Origin: Candidatus Kaiserbacteria bacterium RIFCSPHIGHO2_12_FULL_53_13
Lineage (GTDB): Bacteria > Patescibacteriota > Minisyncoccia > Phycocordibacterales > UBA2100
DNA: 33,539 bases
Direction of reading: 5' to 3'
Assembly: GCA_001781555.1 (NCBI GenBank)
Contig: MFLP01000010.1
Location: 7,981-41,519 of the forward strand
Numbering within the stretch: the stretch's first letter is position 1; every line of letters starts with the position of its first letter. The notes under the pieces are model-generated. The model was not told the DNA's origin, did no database searches, and saw only the letters and a program-made list of their open reading frames with translations. A program made the position numbers and the translations under genes. This document shows positions 15,012 through 22,205 of this stretch, one piece after another.

Positions 15012-15635
15012 ATGGCGTATATACCGCACGTTGAGTTGTCGTATCTCGTTAAGCTCGTCGGCTACTCGGGCCTTTTCGGCATTGTGTTTGCCGAGACGGG
15101 TCTTTTCTTTGGATTCTTTCTTCCAGGTTCAAGTATGCTATTCACAGCAGGATTTCTCGCTTCGCAAGGGATATTTAACGTGTGGATACTCATGCCTCTT
15201 ATAACCCTTGCGGCTATTTTGGGAGACAGCGCTGGGTATTGGTTCGGTACGTATGTCGGGCATGCTTTCTTCAACCGTGAAGACTCGCGTTTCTTCCGAA
15301 AGGAATATGTGGAACGTACGCATGCATTTTATGAAAAACACGGCGTACGCGCCATTGTCCTCGCGCGCTTTGTACCTATAGTGCGCACCTTCGCTCCTAT
15401 ACTTGCCGGTGTTGCCTACATGCACTACCGCAAGTTCTTGAGCTACAACGTGATCGGAGGAGTATTGTGGGGCGCCGGCGTGACGTTCGCCGGATACTTT
15501 CTCGGAGAAAAGGTGCCCGGAATAGACCGGTATCTTACCACTATCATAATCGCCATCATTGTCATAACGTTCATACCTCTCGTTACAGAGTGGAAAAAGT
15601 CGAGCATTAAGAAGAAGAGCACGGATGAGATATGA
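15012..15635 (+). CDS. DedA-family (SNARE-associated/VTT domain) membrane protein
   Basis: 207 residues with four to five hydrophobic segments. FAETGLFFGFFLPGSSMLFTAG is the characteristic E..........PG re-entrant motif. ARFVPIVRTFAPILAGVAYM is the second conserved F.R..P..R......G motif. A final helix (TTIIIAIIVITFIPLV) precedes a Lys-rich cytoplasmic tail. DedA proteins act in the inner membrane, and several are linked to lipid-carrier recycling (undecaprenyl phosphate or phosphatidyl lipids). It starts 18 nt after glyA with no clear Shine-Dalgarno or -10. A long inverted repeat starts at the base after its stop codon. Confidence 0.9.
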   Translation: MAYIPHVELSYLVKLVGYSGLFGIVFAETGLFFGFFLPGSSMLFTAGFLASQGIFNVWILMPLITLAAILGDSAGYWFGTYVGHAFFNREDSRFFRKEYVERTHAFYEKHGVRAIVLARFVPIVRTFAPILAGVAYMHYRKFLSYNVIGGVLWGAGVTFAGYFLGEKVPGIDRYLTTIIIAIIVITFIPLVTEWKKSSIKKKSTDEI

Positions 15636-15755
15636 ATCCCGTTAGAGACCGTGGTCGCTTAAAGTATTATTGTATTACATCATTGAATCCGATATGTCGA
15701 CACCAGAAATGAACATTGAGGCATCCGGTCGACCGCGACCGGTCTCTAACGGGAT
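15636..15755. repeat. Long inverted repeat between the DedA gene and HAD gene
   Basis: A perfect 15-base arm ATCCCGTTAGAGACC (15636-15650) is repeated in inverse as GGTCTCTAACGGGAT (15741-15755). Pairing continues inward by six more pairs (GGTCGC with GCGACC) across a 2-nt bulge. The loop is about 78 nt. The right arm ends inside the ATG at 15754, so a transcript containing both arms would bury that start codon. Confidence 0.8.
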
Positions 15756-16512
15756 GAAGCGTCCGCGAGCAGTTATCTTTGACCTTGATAATACCCTTGC
15801 ACGCAGTTTCGAGGCGCCTGCACTGGAGATGTCGCAAGGGCTTGAAAATATTCTGCGTCGCATTCCTGTCGCGGTAATGTCGGCCGCGAGTTTTGAACGA
15901 ATAGAGAAACATCTTTTGCCCGGATTCTCTGTATCTGCCGACAAGAACCGACTTTATCTTTTCCCCGTGAATGGCGCGGGATGCTACACGTGGGAAAACG
16001 GGGCATGGCGACCGCAGTATCATTTCGAGTTTACCTCCGAGGAACGGGCGAGGATACTTGCAGCGCTCAAGGGAAGCGTGGAGGAAACGGGGGTCGGCGC
16101 GGAGAGCCCGAAATACGGAAAACAAGTCGTGGATTATGACGGATACATCGCATTTACGGCTCTCGGGCTTGACGCACCGCGTGAGGAAAAGATCGCCTGG
16201 GACCCGGACGGCTCGAAGCGCAGAACACTTCGAGAATCATTGCAGAAAAAGATCCCAGACTTCGACGTCTACATCGGAGGAACAACTTCGATAGACATCA
16301 TGTGCAAGGGGGTGAATAAATCGTACGGCGTTATGTGGCTCGCGAAGCATCTCGGCGTCGAACCTTCCGACATGCTCTTCGTGGGCGATGCCCTTTACCC
16401 GGGCGGCAACGATGTGGTGGTCATCCCGACCGGCGTCCAGACTATCCAAGTCGCCGGCCCGCACGAAACGGAGACGGTAATTGAAGAGATACTTAAAGCA
16501 TGCTCCGGATAA
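15754..16512 (+). CDS. Phosphomannomutase-like HAD-IIB phosphatase (second copy)
   Basis: 252 residues from the ATG at 15754 (MKRPRAVIFDLDNTLA). The ORF track starts at 15670, and an ATG at 15694 is also possible, but the upstream residues are non-conserved and encoded by the inverted repeat. Motif I is IFDLDNTLA with both Asp residues. VAVMSAASF is motif II. The cap carries VDYDGYIAFTALG and WDPDGSKRR. The C-terminal loop is FVGDALYPGGNDVVVI. The layout and motifs match eukaryotic-type phosphomannomutase and sucrose-phosphate-phosphatase-like HAD-IIB enzymes. It is a paralogue of the partial gene at the left edge. It probably acts on phosphosugars in the cytoplasm, and mutase versus phosphatase activity is undecided. 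Confidence 0.82.
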   Translation: MKRPRAVIFDLDNTLARSFEAPALEMSQGLENILRRIPVAVMSAASFERIEKHLLPGFSVSADKNRLYLFPVNGAGCYTWENGAWRPQYHFEFTSEERARILAALKGSVEETGVGAESPKYGKQVVDYDGYIAFTALGLDAPREEKIAWDPDGSKRRTLRESLQKKIPDFDVYIGGTTSIDIMCKGVNKSYGVMWLAKHLGVEPSDMLFVGDALYPGGNDVVVIPTGVQTIQVAGPHETETVIEEILKACSG

Positions 16513-16548
16513 TCGGATACCGCTCTAAAGGTCTCGTATTTTCCAGGA

Positions 16549-16554
16549 TATAAT
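16549..16554 (+). promoter_or_regulatory. -10 box of the FAD-linked oxidase gene (leaderless geometry)
   Basis: A perfect TATAAT ends 6 nt before the ATG at 16561, with no Shine-Dalgarno in AGCGGC and no convincing -35. Confidence 0.65.
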
Positions 16555-16560
16555 AGCGGC

Positions 16561-18207
16561 ATGGATCTGCGCGCCGAGCTCGCTCGCATCGTCACAGGCG
16601 ATGTTCTCGACGATGCACAAACGCGGGAACAATACAGCCACGATACGAGCATCTTCGAGCGCACGCCGTCAGTCGTCGTGTACCCGAAAAACGCCGGTGA
16701 TGTCGAGGCGGTCGTGCGATACGTCCACGAAGCAAAATCAAAGGGTGAAAATGTATCCATAACCGCCCGCTCAGCGGGGACCGATATGTCCGGCGGCCCC
16801 TTGACCGATTCGATAGCGCTTGTCTTCACGAAATATATGAATGCTATCGGCGAGGTGCGCGGTGATTCGGCCGTCGCTGAACCCGGCGTGTATTACCGCG
16901 ACTTCGAGAAAGCAACGCTTGCACATGACGGATTGATACTTCCGTCATACCCCGCATCGCGCGAGCTCTGCGCACTCGGCGGCATGATATCGAATAATTC
17001 CGGCGGCGAGTTGACACTTAAGTATGGGAAGACGAACCGCTACGTTCGCGAACTTGATGTCGTTCTCTCCGACGGCTCACGAGCGACATTGCGGCCGCTT
17101 AGCATGAAAGAGCTCGACGCGAAGGAATCCGAAAATACGTTCGAGGGAGAAGTCTACCGTCGTCTGCATGCACTTATCGAGAAGAATGTGGATAAAATTG
17201 AAGCGGCACGACCGACGGTCACGAAGAATTCCGCCGGATACGCACTGTGGAACGTGATGGATAAACAGCGCGGCACGTTCGATCTAACGCAACTTATCGT
17301 CGGCTCGCAGGGCACGCTCGCATTCATTACAAAGGCGAAGCTAGGGCTCGTGCGCACGAAGGCGCATCGCGCGATGCTCGTCGTGTTCATCTCCGATCTG
17401 CGCGTTCTTCCCGAGATCGTCGGCCGCGTACTGAAATTCTCGCCGGAATCGTTCGAATCGTACGACGATCAGACGTTCAAACTCGCGGTGCGCTTCATAC
17501 CGCAGATCATCGGGCATCTCGGCCTCATCAAGATGATCGGTCTCGGGTTTGCATTCATACCGGAGATGTGGATGACCTTGACTGGCGGCGTACCGAAACT
17601 CATCCTAATGGCGGAATTCGCCGAAGATACGGGAGAAGAGGCTCGCGGCAAGGCGGATGCGGCACAAAGTGCACTTCAAGACCTCGCGCTCAAGACAAAG
17701 ATAGCCACAAACGAAATGCAGACGGCAAAATACTGGACTATACGACGCGAAAGCTTTTCCCTTCTACGGAAGACCCTGCACGGCCTTCACACTGCACCCT
17801 TTATCGATGACATTGTCGTTCATCCGGCGGATTACCCCGAATTCCTCCCCGAGTTGAATGTACTCCTGGGTCAGTACCATCTTCTCTACACGATCGCCGG
17901 GCACGCCGGAGACGGTAATTTCCATATCATTCCGTTGATGGACCTGAGCAAACCTGAGAACCGTAAGGCTATCCTCGAACTTCAACCGAAAGTATTTGAA
18001 TTGGTCGCGAAGTACCGCGGCTCTATCGACGGTGAACACAACGATGGCATAATACGCACGCCCTACCTGCCGATAATGTTCGGTCAAGATGTCTGCGACC
18101 TCTTCGCGGAAGTGAAGCGTATTTTCGATCCGCTCGGCATCCTCAATCCCGGTAAGAAAGTCGGTGGCACCATTGCAGATATCGAACGGAGCATGATAAC
18201 GAGATAG
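16561..18207 (+). CDS. FAD-linked oxidoreductase, GlcD/D-lactate dehydrogenase-like
   Basis: 548 residues. The N-terminal FAD-binding (PCMH/VAO) domain shows VVVYPKNAGDVEAVVRY, TARSAGTDMSGGP (the usual GGGT-type loop in variant form), AEPGVYYRDFE, LPSYPASRELCALGGMISNN and LIVGSQGTLAFITKA. The C-terminal FAD-oxidase domain ends with IAGHAGDGNFHIIP, containing the conserved metal or substrate His residues, then GEHNDGIIRTPYL and FDPLGILNPGK. Family members oxidise D-2-hydroxyacids such as D-lactate or glycolate and pass electrons to quinone or another carrier. The hydrophobic stretch around IIGHLGLIKMIGLGFAFIP could contact the membrane. No Fe-S partner is adjacent and the substrate is unknown. 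Confidence 0.9.
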   Translation: MDLRAELARIVTGDVLDDAQTREQYSHDTSIFERTPSVVVYPKNAGDVEAVVRYVHEAKSKGENVSITARSAGTDMSGGPLTDSIALVFTKYMNAIGEVRGDSAVAEPGVYYRDFEKATLAHDGLILPSYPASRELCALGGMISNNSGGELTLKYGKTNRYVRELDVVLSDGSRATLRPLSMKELDAKESENTFEGEVYRRLHALIEKNVDKIEAARPTVTKNSAGYALWNVMDKQRGTFDLTQLIVGSQGTLAFITKAKLGLVRTKAHRAMLVVFISDLRVLPEIVGRVLKFSPESFESYDDQTFKLAVRFIPQIIGHLGLIKMIGLGFAFIPEMWMTLTGGVPKLILMAEFAEDTGEEARGKADAAQSALQDLALKTKIATNEMQTAKYWTIRRESFSLLRKTLHGLHTAPFIDDIVVHPADYPEFLPELNVLLGQYHLLYTIAGHAGDGNFHIIPLMDLSKPENRKAILELQPKVFELVAKYRGSIDGEHNDGIIRTPYLPIMFGQDVCDLFAEVKRIFDPLGILNPGKKVGGTIADIERSMITR

Positions 18208-18241
18208 GATGAATCCACATCCTACATTTGTTTCCCCGTGA

Positions 18242-18247
18242 TATACT
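18242..18247 (+). promoter_or_regulatory. Putative -10 box of the FMN reductase gene
   Basis: TATACT 25 nt before the ATG at 18273. The short leader would carry no recognisable Shine-Dalgarno. Confidence 0.4.
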
Positions 18248-18272
18248 CACGTTCCTTATCAATTTCATCGTC

Positions 18273-18827
18273 ATGCCCATGAATACACAAAACATCCTGG
18301 TCATCTACGGTAGTCTCCGGAAGCAGTCTTCCAACAAAGCGCTCGCACGCGCACTTTCCGAACTTGCTACGGAAAAAATGAAAGTAGAAGTCACTGGGCT
18401 CGATTCGCTTCCCTTTTATAATCAGGATTTGGAGAGTAATTTCCCGGCAGTTGCAAAAGATTTCAAGTCGAAGATCCGTGCCGCCGACGGCATCATCATC
18501 GTTACACCGGAATACAACCGCTCCGTCCCCGGGGTTCTCAAGAACATGCTCGACTGGACATCGCGCCCCTACGGCGATTCCGCGTGGGATGGGAAACCCG
18601 TGGGAATCCTCGGGACCTCGGTAGGTGCCATCGGCGCCGCGCTTGCGCAATACCACCTGAAGCAAATATTGAACTACCTCAACACCCATGTCATGGGCCA
18701 GCCGGAGTTCTACCTCAACGCGACCGATAAATTCGACGCGGAGGGCAAGCTCACCGACGAGTCGACAAAAGAACACGTAAAGAAATTCCTCGCGGCTTTT
18801 GAAGCGCACGTGGCAAAGATTACGTAG
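18273..18827 (+). CDS. NADPH-dependent FMN reductase-like flavoprotein
   Basis: 184 residues from the ATG at 18273 (MPMNTQNILVIYGSLRK). The ORF track's upstream start adds 15 residues and crosses the promoter. It is a flavodoxin-like fold: YGSLRKQSSNKALA binds the FMN phosphate, and TPEYNRSVPGVLKNMLDW is the diagnostic PEYN..(I/V)PG.LKN..DW motif of the YieF/ChrR/ArsH-like NADPH:FMN or quinone reductases. ILGTSVGAIGA is the third flavin-binding loop. Its likely role is soluble quinone or flavin reduction and oxidative-stress protection. It follows the FAD oxidase by 65 nt and its 3' end overlaps the converging dsbB-like gene by 8 nt. Confidence 0.92.
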   Translation: MPMNTQNILVIYGSLRKQSSNKALARALSELATEKMKVEVTGLDSLPFYNQDLESNFPAVAKDFKSKIRAADGIIIVTPEYNRSVPGVLKNMLDWTSRPYGDSAWDGKPVGILGTSVGAIGAALAQYHLKQILNYLNTHVMGQPEFYLNATDKFDAEGKLTDESTKEHVKKFLAAFEAHVAKIT

Positions 18828-19389
18828 AGGATGTGGTACTTCGGTCCCGCACGAACAGCATGACGACGATTAGGAACGCGAAGAGCGTGACGGTCATGAG
18901 CGGGAACGTCATGTAGCCGAACTCGAAGAGGAATCTCTGTGCGCAATCAGATGCCTGCGTAGCGCTCGCCGGACACGGGATGAGCGAAGACCCGCCAATC
19001 TGGAGGTAGTGTTGGTATAGAGCGACGATTCCGCCCGCGATCGAAAGCACGATGCTGTAAAGAGCGATGCCCCTGTCCTTCTTCCATATCGCGAGCGCGA
19101 AGAGAAGTACTTGGGGGTAGAGAAATATCCGCTGTACCCAGCAAAGCCCGCAAGGTGAGAAGCCGAGAACCTCGGAATAGAAGAGTGATAGTGCCGTCCC
19201 GCTCGCCGTAAGAATAAGTCCTATCCATAACCCCCACTTTCCGACGAATGCCGAGATGTCTTCGAGGTAGGCCTGCCAGCTGGCGGATTTCTTGCGAAGG
19301 AAAAATATCGTGAGAAGCGCCGCGCCCGCTATTTCCACTGCGAGGACAAGAAGCGAAAGCGCGTAATTTATCGTTTCAACCGGATACAT
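18820..19389 (-). CDS. DsbB/BdbC-type disulfide bond formation protein
   Basis: 189 residues from the ATG at 19389 (the ORF track uses a TTG 15 nt earlier). A membrane protein of about five helices that reoxidises a thioredoxin-like partner by passing electrons to quinone. The first redox pair is in GFSPCGLCWVQRIFLYPQ (CxxC), and the second pair is Cys in SLIPCPAS and SDCAQRF on the next extracytoplasmic loop, followed by FEFGYMTFPLM, as in BdbC-like proteins. An extra N-terminal helix precedes the core. The thioredoxin-like gene 35 nt upstream on the same strand is the likely partner, so the two form an oxidative folding unit. Confidence 0.93.
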   Translation of the reverse strand: MYPVETINYALSLLVLAVEIAGAALLTIFFLRKKSASWQAYLEDISAFVGKWGLWIGLILTASGTALSLFYSEVLGFSPCGLCWVQRIFLYPQVLLFALAIWKKDRGIALYSIVLSIAGGIVALYQHYLQIGGSSLIPCPASATQASDCAQRFLFEFGYMTFPLMTVTLFAFLIVVMLFVRDRSTTSST

Positions 19390-19424
19390 ATTCCGCCGCC
19401 ACAACAGGATACTTTATGATCGAC

Positions 19425-19847
19425 TCAAATGTCGGACGTAGGGTCATCCGTAGGAACAGGCTCACCCTCATCCTTTGACAGCGAACAGCCGCTCGCCGTG
19501 GAAAGCTCTTGCAGTGTCCGCTCACCCGTGAGAACCGCCCCATCCGGAAAGACCCATGTCGGATATCCTGTTATCCCTTTGTCTTTGCAGATCTGCGTCT
19601 GACCCTGGCCGTCCGGCGTCGAGCATTCGACATACGGTAAAAGACGCTTGGATTTCCCGAACATCTTGTTAGTCGCCTGACAGTGAGGGCACCAAAATGC
19701 TCCGTAGTAGACGACTCCCTTATCCTTGAGGCATTGCGCGAAGCTATCGAGTTTCCCTGGCTGGAGATTCACATATACGGAAACACCGACGCCGATTACT
19801 ATGAGCGTGAGCAGGATGAGCCAGAAGATTAGGGTTCCTTTCTTCAT
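19425..19847 (-). CDS. Membrane-anchored thioredoxin-like protein (WCPHC)
   Basis: 140 residues from the ATG at 19847. The ORF-track start at 20033 is rejected because it reads through the divergent promoter and the ATPase gene. An N-terminal signal anchor (LIFWLILLTLIVIGVGVSVYV) is followed by an extracytoplasmic thioredoxin domain with YYGAFWCPHCQATNKMFG (active site CPHC), YVECSTPDGQGQ, a further Cys in QICKDKG, and the cis-Pro loop GYPTWVFPDG. This pattern matches the thioredoxin domain often fused to bacterial VKOR proteins, but here it is separate and paired with a DsbB-like protein. It probably introduces disulfides into exported proteins. TATAAT 7 nt before the ATG supports this start. 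Confidence 0.92.
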   Translation of the reverse strand: MKKGTLIFWLILLTLIVIGVGVSVYVNLQPGKLDSFAQCLKDKGVVYYGAFWCPHCQATNKMFGKSKRLLPYVECSTPDGQGQTQICKDKGITGYPTWVFPDGAVLTGERTLQELSTASGCSLSKDEGEPVPTDDPTSDI

Positions 19848-19854
19848 GTCCGGG

Positions 19855-19860
19855 ATTATA
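19855..19860 (-). promoter_or_regulatory. Extended -10 box of the thioredoxin-like gene (leaderless geometry)
   Basis: TGGTATAAT on the minus strand ends 7 nt before the ATG at 19847. It shares a 46-bp intergenic region with the divergent ATPase promoter. Confidence 0.7.
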
Positions 19861-19881
19861 CCACTGTCCGCAGCCGACTGA

Positions 19882-19887
19882 TACAAT
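19882..19887 (+). promoter_or_regulatory. Extended -10 box of the P1B ATPase gene (leaderless geometry)
   Basis: TGATACAAT ends 6 nt before the GTG at 19894. This supports the GTG as the true start. Confidence 0.6.
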
Positions 19888-19893
19888 GTCCTA

Positions 19894-21654
19894 GTGAAAA
19901 ACATATTCCGCAAGGAATTCCGGCCCCCGCTCGCGGTTTTGGCGCTACTTGCCGTTGGAGCAGCGTTCCCTGCATTCCCTTTCTGGGTAATTGCTATCGT
20001 CCTCGGCATCGCGAAAATCACATGGGATTCCATCGAAAAGATACGCGAGAAGAGCTACTCGCTCGACTACATCGCGCTCTTGGCGATGGTGGTATCTTTG
20101 TTCGCCCACCAGTACCTCGCCGGTGCTGTCGTAGCGCTCATGATCACGGGAGGCGAGGCGCTCGACGAGTACGCCTCCGCGCGCGCCGAGGGGGCTTTGC
20201 GCGGACTTGCTGAACGCATCCCCAAATTCTGCACCGTGCGCTCCGCCGATGGTTCTATCGCCGAAAAGCCGATACAGAATGTCGCAAGCGGCGAGACTAT
20301 CATCATCAAACCGAACGAGTTGATACCGCTCGACGGGACGATCCTTTCGTCCGAGGCACTTCTGAACGAGGCGAACTTGACCGGCGAGGCCGCTCCGGTG
20401 TCGTTCTCTAAGGGAGAGTTCGCAAAAAGCGGGGGCATCAACGTCGGAGAGATATTGGAGCTGGTCGTTGAGGGCGGCTTTGAAACATCGACATATATGC
20501 GCATCGTGCATCTCGTCGATGAAGCAAAGAAGCACCAGGCGCATATCGTCCGGCTCGCGGAGCAGGTCAACTTCCCCTTTACCGCGATAACGCTAGCGCT
20601 CGCCGCAGGCGCATACTTGCTCTCTCACGAGCTGTCGCGCTCGCTCGCCGTCCTAGTCATCGCTACGCCCTGCCCTCTCATCATCGCTGCCCCGGTCGCG
20701 TTCATCGGCGGGCTTTCGCGCGCAGCGCGCCGTAACATCATAGTGAAGCGCCCAGCGACGCTCGAAGAGCTTTCCCGCGCTAGTGTCGTGTTCTTCGATA
20801 AGACCGGCACGCTTACCCTGGGCGAAATATCACTCACTAAAATCGAGGTGCTCGCGGAGACGCGGACCGCGACGGAACTTCTAGCTGTCGCCTCGGCAAT
20901 CGAATTCCACTCCATCCATCCGCTCGCGCGCGCCATACAGACCGCCGGCTCTCTGCGCAAAGCACCTATACTTGAAGCGACGAACGTCGTGGAAACCATA
21001 GGCCATGGTATCGCCGGCGACGTGAAAGGCAGCCGCTACACCATCAGCAAGGCGGAGGGCACGCATGACGGCATCGCTCTTTCACTTCTTGAGGGCGAGC
21101 AGGAGGTAGCGCAGTTCCATTTCGAGGATGAAGTGAAAGAGAACGTCGCCGAGCTCTTCCGAGCGCTTGCGAAGCGCGGCATCTCGATACGATTGCTGAC
21201 GGGTGACAAGAGGGCGAACGCCGAGCGCCTCTTCGGTAAATTCGGCATAACGATACTCGCCGAGTGCACGCCGGAATCGAAATATGCCGCGATCGACAGC
21301 GCGAAAAACGGCGGGGCGACGGTTGTCATGGTGGGAGACGGACTGAACGACGCTCCAGCGCTTGCGCACGCGAACGTCGGCATCGTCTTCTCGGGTACCG
21401 AGAACAGTGCCGCGATAGAGGCCGCGAACGCTGTCATCCTAGGACGAGACGTGATGCTCATTGAATATCTCTTCGACACCGCAAGCCGCTCAATGCGCAT
21501 TGCGGGACAAAGCATCTGGGGCGGCGTCGCGCTTTCATCAGTCGGCATGCTATTCGCGGCGTTCGGCTTCATTCCGCCAGTAGCGGGGGCGCTCACGCAG
21601 GAAGTAATTGATGTGGCAGTTATATTGAACTCTCTGCGTACTGCTGTTCGTTAG
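19894..21654 (+). CDS. Heavy-metal translocating P1B-type ATPase, TPCP subtype
   Basis: 586 residues starting at GTG. A membrane metal pump with no N-terminal metal-binding domain. Helices lie at LAVLALLAVGAAFPAFPFWV and onward. The actuator motif is LTGEAAP. The metal-binding helix is VIATPCPLIIAAPVAF with TPCP in place of the usual CPC or SPC, a motif reported for the P1B-5 subgroup (nickel/iron linked in one studied member), but no hemerythrin tail is present. The phosphorylation site is FFDKTGTLTLG, the nucleotide-binding His-Pro is SIHPLARAI, and the hinge is VMVGDGLNDAPALA. Metal and direction are not certain. The 3' end overlaps the SET gene by 35 nt. Confidence 0.93.
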   Translation: MKNIFRKEFRPPLAVLALLAVGAAFPAFPFWVIAIVLGIAKITWDSIEKIREKSYSLDYIALLAMVVSLFAHQYLAGAVVALMITGGEALDEYASARAEGALRGLAERIPKFCTVRSADGSIAEKPIQNVASGETIIIKPNELIPLDGTILSSEALLNEANLTGEAAPVSFSKGEFAKSGGINVGEILELVVEGGFETSTYMRIVHLVDEAKKHQAHIVRLAEQVNFPFTAITLALAAGAYLLSHELSRSLAVLVIATPCPLIIAAPVAFIGGLSRAARRNIIVKRPATLEELSRASVVFFDKTGTLTLGEISLTKIEVLAETRTATELLAVASAIEFHSIHPLARAIQTAGSLRKAPILEATNVVETIGHGIAGDVKGSRYTISKAEGTHDGIALSLLEGEQEVAQFHFEDEVKENVAELFRALAKRGISIRLLTGDKRANAERLFGKFGITILAECTPESKYAAIDSAKNGGATVVMVGDGLNDAPALAHANVGIVFSGTENSAAIEAANAVILGRDVMLIEYLFDTASRSMRIAGQSIWGGVALSSVGMLFAAFGFIPPVAGALTQEVIDVAVILNSLRTAVR

Positions 21655-22063
21655 AGCGCGCTTTGACCGTGCACCGAGCGCATTTGCAGCCGACGGGCCT
21701 GATGAACTCGTCGAAATACTCTTCTCCGTAATCGATCGTGAGTTCTTCGCCTCTATCGATATCGCGTGCGGCGTGGATAAGAATGCGCCCGTTGCGTATA
21801 TCACCCTCGCAATTCGGCTCGCATGAATGATTGATATAGCGTGCAATGTTGGAACGCGATGCTCCGTCTATCGTCCACTTACGGTCTATCTCAAATAAGT
21901 ACCGGGAGGACATCGCGTCGGCGCGAGATGTCGCAACGCGCTTCCCGGTGTACTCAAGGACGAAATCGCCTTTCTTGAGCGGCGCTGTTGCAAAAAGCCC
22001 GTGTCCTAAGCCAGGCCGGGATTTTCTTATGGCAAAGCGCGCTTGAAGTATGTTCGTTCTCAT
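21620..22063 (-). CDS. SET-domain protein (putative lysine methyltransferase)
   Basis: 147 residues, a minimal SET plus post-SET protein. SRPGLGHGLFATAPLKKGDFV is the SET-N S-adenosylmethionine-binding part. IARYINHSCEPNCEG is the NHSC.PN pseudoknot motif. RGEELTIDYGEEYF carries the catalytic Tyr, and VGCKCARCTV is a post-SET Cys cluster (CxCxxC) expected to bind zinc with the Cys of NHSC. Such proteins methylate lysines of proteins; small standalone versions occur in bacteria with unknown targets, and a ribosomal or DNA-binding protein is possible but speculative. It lies tail-to-tail with the ATPase. TTCACA, 18 nt, TATACT (22094-22123) is a plausible promoter with a leader of about 25 nt. 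Confidence 0.9.
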   Translation of the reverse strand: MRTNILQARFAIRKSRPGLGHGLFATAPLKKGDFVLEYTGKRVATSRADAMSSRYLFEIDRKWTIDGASRSNIARYINHSCEPNCEGDIRNGRILIHAARDIDRGEELTIDYGEEYFDEFIRPVGCKCARCTVKARSNEQQYAESSI

Positions 22064-22093
22064 TTTTAGGAATTATTAGCGAACAGAGGTGCG

Positions 22094-22123
22094 AGTATAT
22101 CACAAAACTTGGTCACTTGTGAA
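22094..22123 (-). promoter_or_regulatory. Putative promoter of the SET gene
   Basis: On the minus strand a TTCACA-like -35 (22118-22123), an 18-nt spacer, and TATACT (22094-22099). The start codon is 30 nt downstream with no clear Shine-Dalgarno. Confidence 0.45.
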
Positions 22124-22192
22124 TAATTCCGATCAAGTTCGAAAATTGCAGGGTTATTTCCACCGATACTAGCTCCATTCCGCCCTAGGCTT

Positions 22193-22198
22193 TATACT
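22193..22198 (+). promoter_or_regulatory. -10 box of hisS (leaderless geometry)
   Basis: TATACT ends 7 nt before the hisS ATG at 22206, and AGTTCCT between them has no Shine-Dalgarno. Confidence 0.6.
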
Positions 22199-22205
22199 AG
22201 TTCCT

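Noticed and set aside
14085-15029. 314-residue minus-strand ORF opposite glyA
   Set aside because: It mirrors a clear glyA coding sequence in a GC-rich third-position context, and the translation has no recognisable domain. Treated as a shadow ORF.
19848-20033. Upstream extension of the thioredoxin-like ORF
   Set aside because: It reads antisense through the ATPase start and both promoters; the ATG at 19847 has a TATAAT 7 nt upstream and a proper signal anchor.
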